A stretch of DNA of 33,390 nt from positions 1 to 33,390 of the IMG/VR virus record IMGVR_UViG_3300046777_001036; one strand, given 5' to 3'. Made by a program: the position numbers and the translations under genes. This document shows positions 13,604 to 19,862 of this stretch, piece after piece (within the stretch, counting starts at the first letter, position 1; each line of letters opens with the position of its first letter). The stretch comes from a virus. The notes under the pieces were generated by a model. That model was not told the origin of the DNA, made no database searches, and saw nothing but the letters and a program-made list of their open reading frames with translations.

Positions 13604-13772
13604 CCTAAGAGGCATACCTACATTTGCTTGCATATGTGGTTGCATGATGTTTGAAGTGACAGTAATGTGGGATGAGGACACTAGAGCAGTAGGCTGGTAT
13701 GACTTAGCCCAAAAGTGTAAAGAATGTGGTGCTATAAGCACCGCACCAACAGAGATAGATGGGTGTGAGTGA
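13557..13772 (+). CDS. Zinc-ribbon protein
   Basis: This 71-residue protein is read from the ATG at 13557, inside the end of the sigma-like gene; a start at 13536 is possible. It has FACICGCMMFEV at about 22-33 and QKCKECGAIS near 56-65, giving two Cys pairs of a zinc ribbon. A Trp-rich middle (VMWDEDTRAVGWYDL) lies between them. Small ribbons like this are frequent near phage sigma-like genes and may touch nucleic acid or RNA polymerase. Function unknown. It overlaps the next ATG by one base. Confidence 0.7.
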   Translation: MKTWFKKSHKKPTVTDLRGIPTFACICGCMMFEVTVMWDEDTRAVGWYDLAQKCKECGAISTAPTEIDGCE

Positions 13773-13933
13773 TGCCATTATATGACTTTAAGTGTCCAAC
13801 TTGTAATGAGGTAATAGAAACAAATGAAAACATACCACCAATTTGTTCTACGTGTAGTGGAACTATGCAGCGCATCTGGTCTGCTCCAGGCATTAAGTTT
13901 AATGCACCAGGGTTCTACTCAACAGGTGGATGA
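13772..13933 (+). CDS. FmdB-type zinc-ribbon regulatory protein
   Basis: This 53-residue protein begins MPLYDFKCPTCNEVIE, the typical FmdB/CxxC opening. A second Cys pair, CSTC, is at 25-28, and GTMQRIWSAPGIKFNAPGFY is the conserved tail of the family. The four Cys bind one zinc. FmdB-like ribbons are common in actinobacteria and actinophages, and their exact role is not known. The start overlaps the previous stop, and its own stop overlaps the next ATG by one base. Confidence 0.85.
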   Translation: MPLYDFKCPTCNEVIETNENIPPICSTCSGTMQRIWSAPGIKFNAPGFYSTGG

Positions 13934-14028
13934 TGGCAGGGAGCGAGAGCGAACTGGAGGAGAGAAATGATATTGACTATTGGATTGACTATTGGAATGA
14001 TTGGGCTGACAACTTTATAGGAGGTTGA
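13933..14028 (+). CDS. Mini-ORF with repeated DYW peptide
   Basis: This 31-residue acidic/aromatic peptide (MAGSESELEERN, then DIDYWIDYWNDWADNF and IGG) lies between FmdB and WhiB with stop/start overlap on the left and one spare base on the right. The DYW unit comes from a perfect 2 x 12-bp tandem repeat at 13972-13995. AGGTGG precedes its ATG by about three bases. Its end contains the AGGAGG ribosome site for WhiB, so its translation may control WhiB. It may be a real microprotein or only a leader. Confidence 0.5.
   Translation: MAGSESELEERNDIDYWIDYWNDWADNFIGG
13972..13995 (+). repeat. Perfect 12-bp tandem duplication
   Basis: ATTGACTATTGG occurs twice back to back, and the repeat continues as AATGATTGG in degenerate form. 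In frame it adds one more DYW unit to the mini-ORF at 13933-14028. Recent slippage is the likely origin. Confidence 0.9.
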
Positions 14029-14029
14029 T

Positions 14030-14302
14030 GTGGAAGATTTAAAGTGGATGGAAAGTGCAAACTGCGCCAGTACAGACACAGAATATTTCTTCACCCCAGG
14101 TGACTCAACTATGTATGAGAACCTGCCAATGGTAAAAAGAATTTGCTCGAACTGCTCAGTCTTTTCAGAGTGTAAAGAATATGCTCTGAAGTATCACGTG
14201 CTAGGCTGGTGGGCAAATACCTCTGAGAAGATTCGAAGAGAAGAAAGACGCAGACTTGGTATCACACCGATACCAATTGTTTCAGATGGAGTATACGAAT
14301 GA
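14030..14302 (+). CDS. whiB: WhiB-like iron-sulfur transcriptional regulator
   Basis: This 90-residue protein has the four WhiB cysteines: Cys12 in ESANCAS, then Cys39-xx-Cys42-x5-Cys48 in RICSNCSVFSECKEY, which hold a 4Fe-4S cluster. The usual beta-turn G-[VI]-W-G-G is here GWWANTS at about 58-64, followed by a basic helix (EKIRREERRRLGI) for DNA. WhiB proteins bind the principal sigma factor, and phage versions such as that of mycobacteriophage TM4 can block host WhiB. The family is essentially restricted to Actinobacteria and their phages, so it fixes the host phylum. The start is a GTG with AGGAGG five bases upstream. Confidence 0.93.
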   Translation: MEDLKWMESANCASTDTEYFFTPGDSTMYENLPMVKRICSNCSVFSECKEYALKYHVLGWWANTSEKIRREERRRLGITPIPIVSDGVYE

Positions 14303-14550
14303 TTGATTCAACAATTGTGCTTAGCATTATTCTTGCCTTAGCAATCTATGGCATTCTTAATACCTTAACCCAGTATCTATCTATCAAGTGGCTTTCATAC
14401 ACCACTCGAAAGAAACTAGAACAAGAGTATAGTTTTATGGATGGCTGGACATTAGACTGCGATGATGACTGTGAAGTCTGTGAAGAAGAAACCTTCAAAG
14501 CACCAGTTAAGAAAGCAGCACCAAAGAAAAAGACAGCAAGACGTAAGTAA
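14299..14550 (+). CDS. Membrane protein with acidic and lysine-rich tail
   Basis: In this 83-residue protein, residues about 4-30 (STIVLSIILALAIYGILNTL) form one membrane helix. A soluble region with CDDDCEVCEEE near 55-65 (a possible metal site) follows, and the end is basic (PVKKAAPKKKTARRK). Its ATG overlaps the WhiB stop (ATGA), so the two are coupled. It is the last plus-strand gene before the convergent terminators. The basic tail resembles those of the virion basic proteins. Function unknown. Confidence 0.7.
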   Translation: MIDSTIVLSIILALAIYGILNTLTQYLSIKWLSYTTRKKLEQEYSFMDGWTLDCDDDCEVCEEETFKAPVKKAAPKKKTARRK

Positions 14551-14551
14551 G

Positions 14552-14575
14552 TTTCAGGGTCTTGCTCCCCTGAAA
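14552..14575 (+). other. Hairpin after last plus-strand gene
   Basis: TTTCAGGG (14552-14559) and CCCTGAAA (14568-14575) form a perfect 8-bp stem around an 8-base loop, directly after the stop codon at 14550. No T-run follows. It may protect the 3' end of the early mRNA or slow polymerase before the true terminator. Confidence 0.7.
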
Positions 14576-14609
14576 AACGCCGTTACCGCGGGATATAAAT
14601 GACGAAAGA

Positions 14610-14650
14610 CCCCCACCTGGTAGGTTAAAGTACCAGAGTGGGGGCTTTTG
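14610..14650 (+). terminator. Rho-independent terminator closing the early operon
   Basis: CCCCCAC-CTGGTA, loop GGTTAAAG, TACCAG-A-GTGGGGG forms a 13-bp stem with a single bulged A, followed by CTTTTG. On the minus strand the stem is followed by TCTTTCGTC, a weaker T-tract, so it may also stop late transcription coming from the right. Confidence 0.9.
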
Positions 14651-14659
14651 TGTCTCTAC

Positions 14660-14675
14660 GGGGCTACTAGGCCCC
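14660..14675 (-). other. Short GC hairpin at the end of the late operon
   Basis: GGGGC and GCCCC form a 5-bp stem around TACTAG. It lies just past the stop of the last minus-strand gene (14694), between it and the large terminator stem. It has no T-run, so it may be a 3'-end stabiliser rather than a terminator. Confidence 0.45.
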
Positions 14676-14693
14676 TAAAACAGGGTGTTAAGA

Positions 14694-14885
14694 CTAGGCT
14701 TTGCGTCCAAATTCAGGCGCTGACTTGTCTAGAGCCTTCATAATTGGGCCTATAAGACCTGCAAGGAAGGCAGATGCCAGAACCTTTGGGTCATGCTGAC
14801 CTGCCATGTAAAGAGCAACGACTGAGGCTGCTGCTGCACGTAGGTATGAGAGTCCAATTTGCTTTGCTTTTTCTTTGTCAAACAT
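14694..14885 (-). CDS. Putative holin / small membrane protein (63 aa)
   Basis: This 63-residue protein has a hydrophobic core at about 13-29 (YLRAAAASVVALYMAGQ) and a second at about 35-49 (VLASAFLAGLIGPIM), with charged ends (MFDKEKAK, KSAPEFGRKA). Two weakly hydrophobic spans next to an endolysin gene are typical of actinophage holins. It is the last gene of the late operon, nine bases after the endolysin stop, with AGGAGGACAC before its ATG (a strong ribosome site). Other holin candidates in the cassette are at 15673-15915 and 15918-16085, so the true holin is not certain. Confidence 0.65.
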   Translation of the reverse strand: MFDKEKAKQIGLSYLRAAAASVVALYMAGQHDPKVLASAFLAGLIGPIMKALDKSAPEFGRKA

Positions 14886-14894
14886 GTGTCCTCC

Positions 14895-15404
14895 TTAGGA
14901 CTTAAATACTGGCTTGCCAAAGCCAACGATATAAACTGGCAGTGACTTCTTTAGTGCTGGTCCATTCTTAGGCTTATATGCACGTATCTTTCTGCATACC
15001 TGACCACCATTGCGCTGGTCGCCCTTCTTATCTGGGCTTGTGTTGCCCTCAATGCAGGTTACAGTTCCGTCTCCGTTATCTTTAACCACGATTCCAACAT
15101 GACTAATGCGGTCCACACCATCGTTGGGAAAATCAAAGAAAACAATATCCCCAGGTAGTGGAGTTGCTTCATTTACTTTTTCCCACTGCCCTTTCTTAAT
15201 GAACGCCTGAGCGCCCGCAACCGTGCTGACCACATTAGGAATCTTAAGTCCCACTTCATTTGCACACCAATTCACGAATGAGCCACACCAAGGTAGGAAG
15301 TTAGCCTTAGTGAAAGCGCCATACTTTGTCTCGTTATCCTTAGGTCCCTCGATGACTCCGAGTTCTCCTCTTGCTACTTCAATAAAATCACTACGCTGAC
15401 CCAT
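14895..15404 (-). CDS. CHAP-domain endolysin
   Basis: In this 169-residue peptidoglycan hydrolase the CHAP fold spans nearly the whole protein. The catalytic Cys40 lies in NFLPWCGSFVNW, the general base His102 in RISHVGIVVKDN, and the polar partner is around Glu119/Asn121 in CIEGNTS. The family cleaves the peptide stem or cross-bridge, or acts as an amidase. No separate cell-wall-binding domain or signal peptide is visible, so export would need a holin. It starts one base before the upstream stop and is followed by the 63-residue putative holin. Its compact size is common for small actinophages. Confidence 0.88.
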   Translation of the reverse strand: MGQRSDFIEVARGELGVIEGPKDNETKYGAFTKANFLPWCGSFVNWCANEVGLKIPNVVSTVAGAQAFIKKGQWEKVNEATPLPGDIVFFDFPNDGVDRISHVGIVVKDNGDGTVTCIEGNTSPDKKGDQRNGGQVCRKIRAYKPKNGPALKKSLPVYIVGFGKPVFKS

Positions 15405-15673
15405 TACTTAATCCTCTTTCTTCCCGTAGTACCTGGTTTGACACGCTTGACTTGTGTATAATCAACTGTAGTTCCAGATGAATATGTAATCTTTTTACCA
15501 ACATTTGAGTTACCACCTGCTGCTTTATTTGCAGCGGCTTTGGCTGGTGTTAGTACAGTTTTATACTTGCGTGGACCAGTATTGGAAACTTTAACACCCA
15601 TAGTGTCACGCTTTGGTAATTTAACTGCTTTTTTTACCTGTGAATAATCTACTACTGCTGGTTTTCTAGCCAT
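15404..15673 (-). CDS. Basic protein with duplicated VDYxQVK motif
   Basis: This is an 89-residue, strongly basic protein. A short motif occurs near each end: VVDYSQVKKAVK at about 7-18 and TVDYTQVKRVKPG near 69-81. The centre is Ala/Lys-rich (TPAKAAANKAAGGNSNVGKK). There is no membrane span or catalytic motif. It sits between the putative holin and the endolysin, with overlapping start/stop on both sides. Its composition matches the basic proteins near the capsid genes, so it may be another DNA- or wall-binding protein. Function unknown. Confidence 0.65.
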   Translation of the reverse strand: MARKPAVVDYSQVKKAVKLPKRDTMGVKVSNTGPRKYKTVLTPAKAAANKAAGGNSNVGKKITYSSGTTVDYTQVKRVKPGTTGRKRIK

Positions 15674-15915
15674 TATTCGTTCGCTTTCTTGTCCACCTTA
15701 GCAAAGGCTGCATTGATTTCTTCTGATGTCAGGCTTCCATCTGCTAGATAGAAACGAGCAAGTGCTTCAAGCACACGTGCTGCACCTAGTGCACCAGCAA
15801 GAGTTGCTGCCTGCCATACTTCGATGCCAACCAATGAGCCAGCACCAATTACACCAAGAGATTCTGCTGCGATTACAGCAAAGATTCTCATCATTACATT
15901 CTTAAATGTATCCAT
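15673..15915 (-). CDS. Putative holin with EF-hand-like tail
   Basis: This protein is 80 residues if read from the ATG at 15915, which is better spaced from AAAGGA than the ATG at 15921. Two hydrophobic helices are present (IFAVIAAESLGVIGAGSLVG and ATLAGALGAARVLEALA). An acidic tail follows, FYLADGSLTSEEINAAFAKV, which resembles an EF-hand-like loop. This plan is common among actinophage small membrane proteins annotated as holins. It lies upstream of the endolysin and overlaps the 55-residue membrane gene before it. Confidence 0.65.
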   Translation of the reverse strand: MDTFKNVMMRIFAVIAAESLGVIGAGSLVGIEVWQAATLAGALGAARVLEALARFYLADGSLTSEEINAAFAKVDKKANE

Positions 15916-15917
15916 AG

Positions 15918-16085
15918 TCATTCCTTTGGGTTCCGTAGTCTAAATGTTAAAACGTGGGCAGCAAAAGTAATTACTATAAAGTAACCAACAACTGACTTGG
16001 CTGAACCGTCTAGTACTACCCATGCAATAAACATTCCTAAGAATGTCCACAACTGATTGGCTAAATCTGACAAGAAATTCTTCAA
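15918..16085 (-). CDS. Small two-span membrane protein, TTG start
   Basis: This 55-residue protein is easily missed because it starts at TTG (16085), with AGGAGAAAACC in front. It reads MKNFLSDLANQLW, then two hydrophobic segments (TFLGMFIAWVVLDG and VVGYFIVITFAAHVL) and a basic end FRLRNPKE. It fills an otherwise empty 160-base gap and overlaps both neighbours by a few bases, which supports coding. By size and topology it is a holin or antiholin candidate. No family recognised. Confidence 0.7.
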   Translation of the reverse strand: MKNFLSDLANQLWTFLGMFIAWVVLDGSAKSVVGYFIVITFAAHVLTFRLRNPKE

Positions 16086-17383
16086 GGTTTTCTCCTATAG
16101 GCGGCTGCTCCAGCGGCGGCTGCCGCTGATTGTGTTGCTATGCCCCCTGCGATAATGGCTGATACCACTACCTTTTCAGATTCTTCTCTTTCTTCTTCGG
16201 TCATATCTGCACCGACTGACCCTAGCGCAGCCAAGGCTGCGGCTGGGTCTGTAAATAATTCTGCTAATAATTCTGTAGGATTAGATAGCAACACGACTGC
16301 TGCTGCCTCTTCCTCTGTCAGGATTACCCCGTTATCTAGTGTTACCATTGGCTCACTAACGATAGGAGCAACTGGTGAAACTTCAGATACAACGATTGGT
16401 TGCGGTTCTTGAACAGGCTGAGGTTGAGACACAGGTGACTCTTCGCTCGGTTCCTGAACAATTTCCTCAACTGGAATCTCATTTATTTCTTCTTCTTCTG
16501 GACGTTCAGAAGGTTGCTCGACAGGCAAAGGCTCTTCAGGAACTGGTACTGTCTCTTCCAAAGGCTCCTCAATCACCTCTTCGTCAACAGGCTCAGGCTC
16601 AGGTAAAGTCTCAGGCTCAGGTTCAGGCTGAGGTTCAGGCTCTGGTTGAGGCTGAGGAGCAGGTTGAGGTTCTGGAACCACAACGGGTTCAGGACGAACA
16701 GGTTCAGGAGTAGGCAATGGCTGAGTGGGAACCTCTGTTGTGGTTGTTGATGTTTCTGACTGGTTGGTTTGTGTGCTGGATTCAGATGTCGAAGTCTGAG
16801 TCTCGGAAGGTTGAGACACTACAGTCTCTGAATCGCTCACTACTTGAGAAGTTTCAGTCTCAACCGTCAAAGTCTGAGTATCTGACACACTTGCAGTTGG
16901 AGAATCAACAGTTGAAGTTTGAGTATCGGCAACTACAGTCTGGGTATCAGAACTTACTGTTTGAGTATCAGAAGATACAGTCGAAGTATCGCCAGTTACA
17001 GTTGAAGTCTCCCCAGAAACAACAGTTTGAGTCTCCGAAGGACTGGAGATAACTGGAACTACGCCATTGTAGTAACCAGTAGTACTATCAGAAAGATTAT
17101 CACTAACGTAAACATTGAATCCTGATGGTGCATATCCGCCCTCACAAAATAATCTAGGAATGTAACCTCTTCCTTCGAAGAATTGGTTGCTATTATCCCA
17201 TCCAATTTGATACGTCTGCTGAGTTCCATCTTGCTTGGCGCAAGTTACATCTGCATAGGCTGTTGCTGCATTGGCTTGGGGATAAAATATAAATGTAGTT
17301 CCAATTAATATAAGTAATACTGCTAACTTACTTGATTTCTCTTTCGCAAAGTAAGAGGTAAATCTGGTCAACGCGTTGTTCAA
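16082..17383 (-). CDS. Sec-secreted, C-terminally anchored Pro/Glu-rich surface protein
   Basis: In this 433-residue protein the N-terminus is a signal peptide: basic residues, the core LAVLLILIGTTFIFYP at about 20-35, and a likely cut after Ala39 in QANAATAYADV. A small domain with two Cys (DVTCAKQDG, RLFCEGGYA) covers about 40-115. Then come Ser/Thr repeats built on DTQTVSS (about 120-215), a Pro/Glu-rich rod (about 215-335), a helical part (LTEEEAAAVVLLSNP) and a final hydrophobic segment (VVVSAIIAGGIATQ onward) ending in YRRKP, like a membrane anchor. It starts at TTG and overlaps the previous gene by 56 bases. Sitting in the lysis cassette, it may span the cell wall during lysis or alter the host surface. 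This is inference. Confidence 0.75.
   Translation of the reverse strand: MNNALTRFTSYFAKEKSSKLAVLLILIGTTFIFYPQANAATAYADVTCAKQDGTQQTYQIGWDNSNQFFEGRGYIPRLFCEGGYAPSGFNVYVSDNLSDSTTGYYNGVVPVISSPSETQTVVSGETSTVTGDTSTVSSDTQTVSSDTQTVVADTQTSTVDSPTASVSDTQTLTVETETSQVVSDSETVVSQPSETQTSTSESSTQTNQSETSTTTTEVPTQPLPTPEPVRPEPVVVPEPQPAPQPQPEPEPQPEPEPETLPEPEPVDEEVIEEPLEETVPVPEEPLPVEQPSERPEEEEINEIPVEEIVQEPSEESPVSQPQPVQEPQPIVVSEVSPVAPIVSEPMVTLDNGVILTEEEAAAVVLLSNPTELLAELFTDPAAALAALGSVGADMTEEEREESEKVVVSAIIAGGIATQSAAAAAGAAAYRRKP
16590..16715 (-). repeat. PEPQP-type codon repeat
   Basis: On the plus strand, GGTTCAGGCTC- and GGCTGAGG-like units of 6 to 12 bases recur in degenerate form. They encode the Pro/Glu/Gln rod (PEPQPAPQPQPEPEPQ and neighbours) of the surface protein at 16082-17383. 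The repeat is coding, and its length may vary between relatives by slippage. Confidence 0.8.
16860..17040 (-). repeat. DTQTV-type codon repeat
   Basis: Units of roughly 21 bases, containing GTCTGAGTATC-like text on the plus strand, repeat at least six times. They encode S-x-x-T-Q-T-V units of the surface protein at 16082-17383. Copies are imperfect. Thr/Ser-rich repeats like this are typical of exposed, possibly glycosylated surface stalks. Confidence 0.75.
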
Positions 17384-17552
17384 CTCGGTCCAATCGTTCG
17401 GTGTTGATATTAACTGCGTCCCTCATGCTGCTGCCTGAATTAGGCTTTAGTTCACTTAAGTAATGCTTGACTAGCCAGCGAATTGCACTGGTAAATCCAA
17501 CAAGTAAGGTCATAATGGCTACAGCAAAGCCTGCCCATTCTGCTGCGCTCAT
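17328..17552 (-). CDS. Membrane protein with C-terminal coiled coil
   Basis: In this 74-residue protein, residues about 6-27 (WAGFAVAIMTLLVGFTSAIR) are a membrane span. A basic turn follows (RWLVKHYLSELKP), and then a heptad-rich helix (AVNINTERLDRVEQRVDQIY). This plan recurs in actinophage genes at the tail-lysis border and is sometimes called a holin or DUF2746-like. It overlaps the tail gene's stop by one base at its start and the secreted-protein gene by 56 bases at its end. Confidence 0.65.
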   Translation of the reverse strand: MSAAEWAGFAVAIMTLLVGFTSAIRWLVKHYLSELKPNSGSSMRDAVNINTERLDRVEQRVDQIYLLLCEREIK

Positions 17553-19795
17553 TACACCGTCCTTACTGTAATATCAATAACTCCACCATAACCAGAAAAT
17601 GCTCCAGATGGTGGCGTTAGGCGAGTAAAAGAAGTTCTTTCAATCTGAACCTGACGTAACTCTTGTGTATTTAAATCCTGCCATAACACAATATCTCCAG
17701 AACTTTCTAGTTCTTCCAGTTGAATCATGCGCTCATAGGCTCTGCCTTTGTAACCAACTACAACACCATTGCGGTCTGTTTCGGTATCAAAGTTATAGAC
17801 AGGATATGTAATCAAACGCTGACGAGGCGTAGCAATAGTAGCCTTAACCTGATAACCCTTAAATACTGGGCCACGTGAAGGCACAAGTGAGTCGCGTGTA
17901 AATACAAACTTGTATGCTACATATTCACGAGCAGCATTTGGCTGGTTAGTTCCTACTTCAATAGAAGGTACAACTGAATCATATGAAATATGCTCATACT
18001 CTGTACCATCCATATCAACAGTATCTAGTGTTAAGATTCCATATCTAAAGTCGCCACGTCCAACAAGACGTTTAAAGTTCTTAGGCTCTAGTGTTCCATA
18101 ACGAATGTTACCTGTTGTCAGATAACCAGTTGTTATTAAATTAGACTCTGCTTCAATATAAATAGCACCAGGAGACTGAACTTTTGCTACAGTACTAGAT
18201 ACTGCAGTAGAAGCAACATCTGCCCCAGCAAGGGCATAGGTAAATGTAGTTGTAGAAGGAACTCCCGTTACAGTAAATGGACCAGGAGTTGGTGCTTCAC
18301 CACTGTTAAATACAGAACTAGATACGGCCGCAACACCTTCAATCCAAACAGAATCACCTTGAGCCAAACCATGAGCAGTAGATGTAGTAAGAGTTACTAC
18401 ACCGCTTGCCTTGGCTTTGTTAGTAACAAGGGTTCCTTTAGTTAAGGCTTGCGAAGTAAAGGCTAAGCGATTTGTGCTATTAATAAAAGCACAGGCTGTT
18501 GTCTGACGACCAGTTACTCCTGAGTAATATACATCGTTAGCGTGTGCAAAACGAAGTGGTTCTATTTCATTGCTAAGGTCAATACGAATTGTACCTGGCT
18601 CACCATCTACACCAGTTGCACACCATACATAATGGTCACGGGCAGCAAAGTCATAGCAAGGCTGGTTTGTTTCTACAATAAGTGGACCATAAGTTATAGA
18701 ACCATCTTGGTCTGAAACAGATGCAACTCGAACACCCTTATCGGTTCCAATAACCATGTAGCCAAGATAGTAATAAATCTTATGGACTATCTCACCTACT
18801 GGCAACTCTGCTGCAACAACAGCAGATGTAAGAGTAGGCATAGCACCAGCAGTGCTAAGAGTAAACTTTTGAATAGTAGACTGAATACCATTGTAGCCAG
18901 CAATATAAATTGCTGGGCCAGATGCTGTAATAGATGTATAGACATGTGAAGCAGATGGATGTGTATACAAAACTGGTGGCATTGCAACTGCTGAGCCAGC
19001 AAATTCATATACCTTGTTATCTGCACACATAACAATACGCTCTTTAACGTATTCCATAATTGCGTTAGAAATTGTTCCAATCTCATCAAAGATTGGTAGA
19101 CCTACTGGTGTGGTTGAGTCTAAAGTAAGCGCTTTTTTGTAGACTTCTTTTTTAGTTGCTGAGTTTGTAATCCAGTATGCATTTGTTCCGTCATCACAAA
19201 TAGCATATACGGGAGAATTTGTACCAGCATTGTAGTTAACAAAATGTGTTTCATTACCATTGATGTCAATTTTATCTACGTCATATTCATCGTGTAGCAA
19301 TACACCCTTTGTGCCATTCCACTCAATAGAACGCAAAGATTGAAATGGACGCTTGTTAGAGCGCAAGTCGCCAGTTGTAATATGTCCAGGTACTGATGCT
19401 TTAAGCATAGTTACTTGACCTTTAGTCCAGACATCTACACCTTTGCTATCAGCAAAGCGGTAGTGTCCTGACTCATCATTGGTCATTGGGTCATAAAATG
19501 TAATACCTGAACCGCTATGAAAAGACATTTGTGAGCGCAGCCACCAACCAGTTAGCGACTGCTCACCTGGTTCTGCACCATTGTCAAACTGGTCCTTACG
19601 AAAAGGTGCAGTCTCACGGGTTGCAGGATTTCTATCACCAATAGCAGCAATAAAAGGCATGCCAGCAATAGCCATATCATAAGATATATTTGTGTTTTGC
19701 CATACTGCATCAGTAGATACAATACCAATATCGGCAAATGCACGTGCAATATCAAGTTCATTACCGCGACCTTCGGTAATATCTCTGCCAGCCAA
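17552..19795 (-). CDS. Large tail/nozzle protein, beta-propeller-like
   Basis: This 747-residue protein has an N-terminal segment followed by many repeated strand pairs of the type GTNAYWITNSATKKEVYKKA, MVIGTDKGVRVASVSDQDG and HYVWCATGVDGEPGTIRIDL. These suggest a propeller such as those in nozzle or tail-hub proteins of short-tailed phages. Residues about 465-545 (VVTLTTSTAHGLAQGDSVWI, later STTTFTYALAG) look like an inserted FCCH/Ig-like domain found in virion proteins. The C-terminus, with ERMIQLEELESSGDIVLWQD, is conserved-looking. It sits between the receptor-binding genes and the lysis cassette. Function by context: tail tube or nozzle, or a distal tail structural protein. Confidence 0.75.
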   Translation of the reverse strand: MAGRDITEGRGNELDIARAFADIGIVSTDAVWQNTNISYDMAIAGMPFIAAIGDRNPATRETAPFRKDQFDNGAEPGEQSLTGWWLRSQMSFHSGSGITFYDPMTNDESGHYRFADSKGVDVWTKGQVTMLKASVPGHITTGDLRSNKRPFQSLRSIEWNGTKGVLLHDEYDVDKIDINGNETHFVNYNAGTNSPVYAICDDGTNAYWITNSATKKEVYKKALTLDSTTPVGLPIFDEIGTISNAIMEYVKERIVMCADNKVYEFAGSAVAMPPVLYTHPSASHVYTSITASGPAIYIAGYNGIQSTIQKFTLSTAGAMPTLTSAVVAAELPVGEIVHKIYYYLGYMVIGTDKGVRVASVSDQDGSITYGPLIVETNQPCYDFAARDHYVWCATGVDGEPGTIRIDLSNEIEPLRFAHANDVYYSGVTGRQTTACAFINSTNRLAFTSQALTKGTLVTNKAKASGVVTLTTSTAHGLAQGDSVWIEGVAAVSSSVFNSGEAPTPGPFTVTGVPSTTTFTYALAGADVASTAVSSTVAKVQSPGAIYIEAESNLITTGYLTTGNIRYGTLEPKNFKRLVGRGDFRYGILTLDTVDMDGTEYEHISYDSVVPSIEVGTNQPNAAREYVAYKFVFTRDSLVPSRGPVFKGYQVKATIATPRQRLITYPVYNFDTETDRNGVVVGYKGRAYERMIQLEELESSGDIVLWQDLNTQELRQVQIERTSFTRLTPPSGAFSGYGGVIDITVRTV

Positions 19796-19862
19796 GGCAT
19801 ACCTCCACCACTAGAAAAAATTAGTTGAGCAGTTTTAATCCATACTCAGGGATAAGATTTAA

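Noticed and set aside
16375-16713. Gln/Val-rich plus-strand reading frame
   Set aside because: It is the reverse strand of the Pro/Glu repeat of the surface protein at 16082-17383. Repeats commonly leave open frames on the opposite strand.
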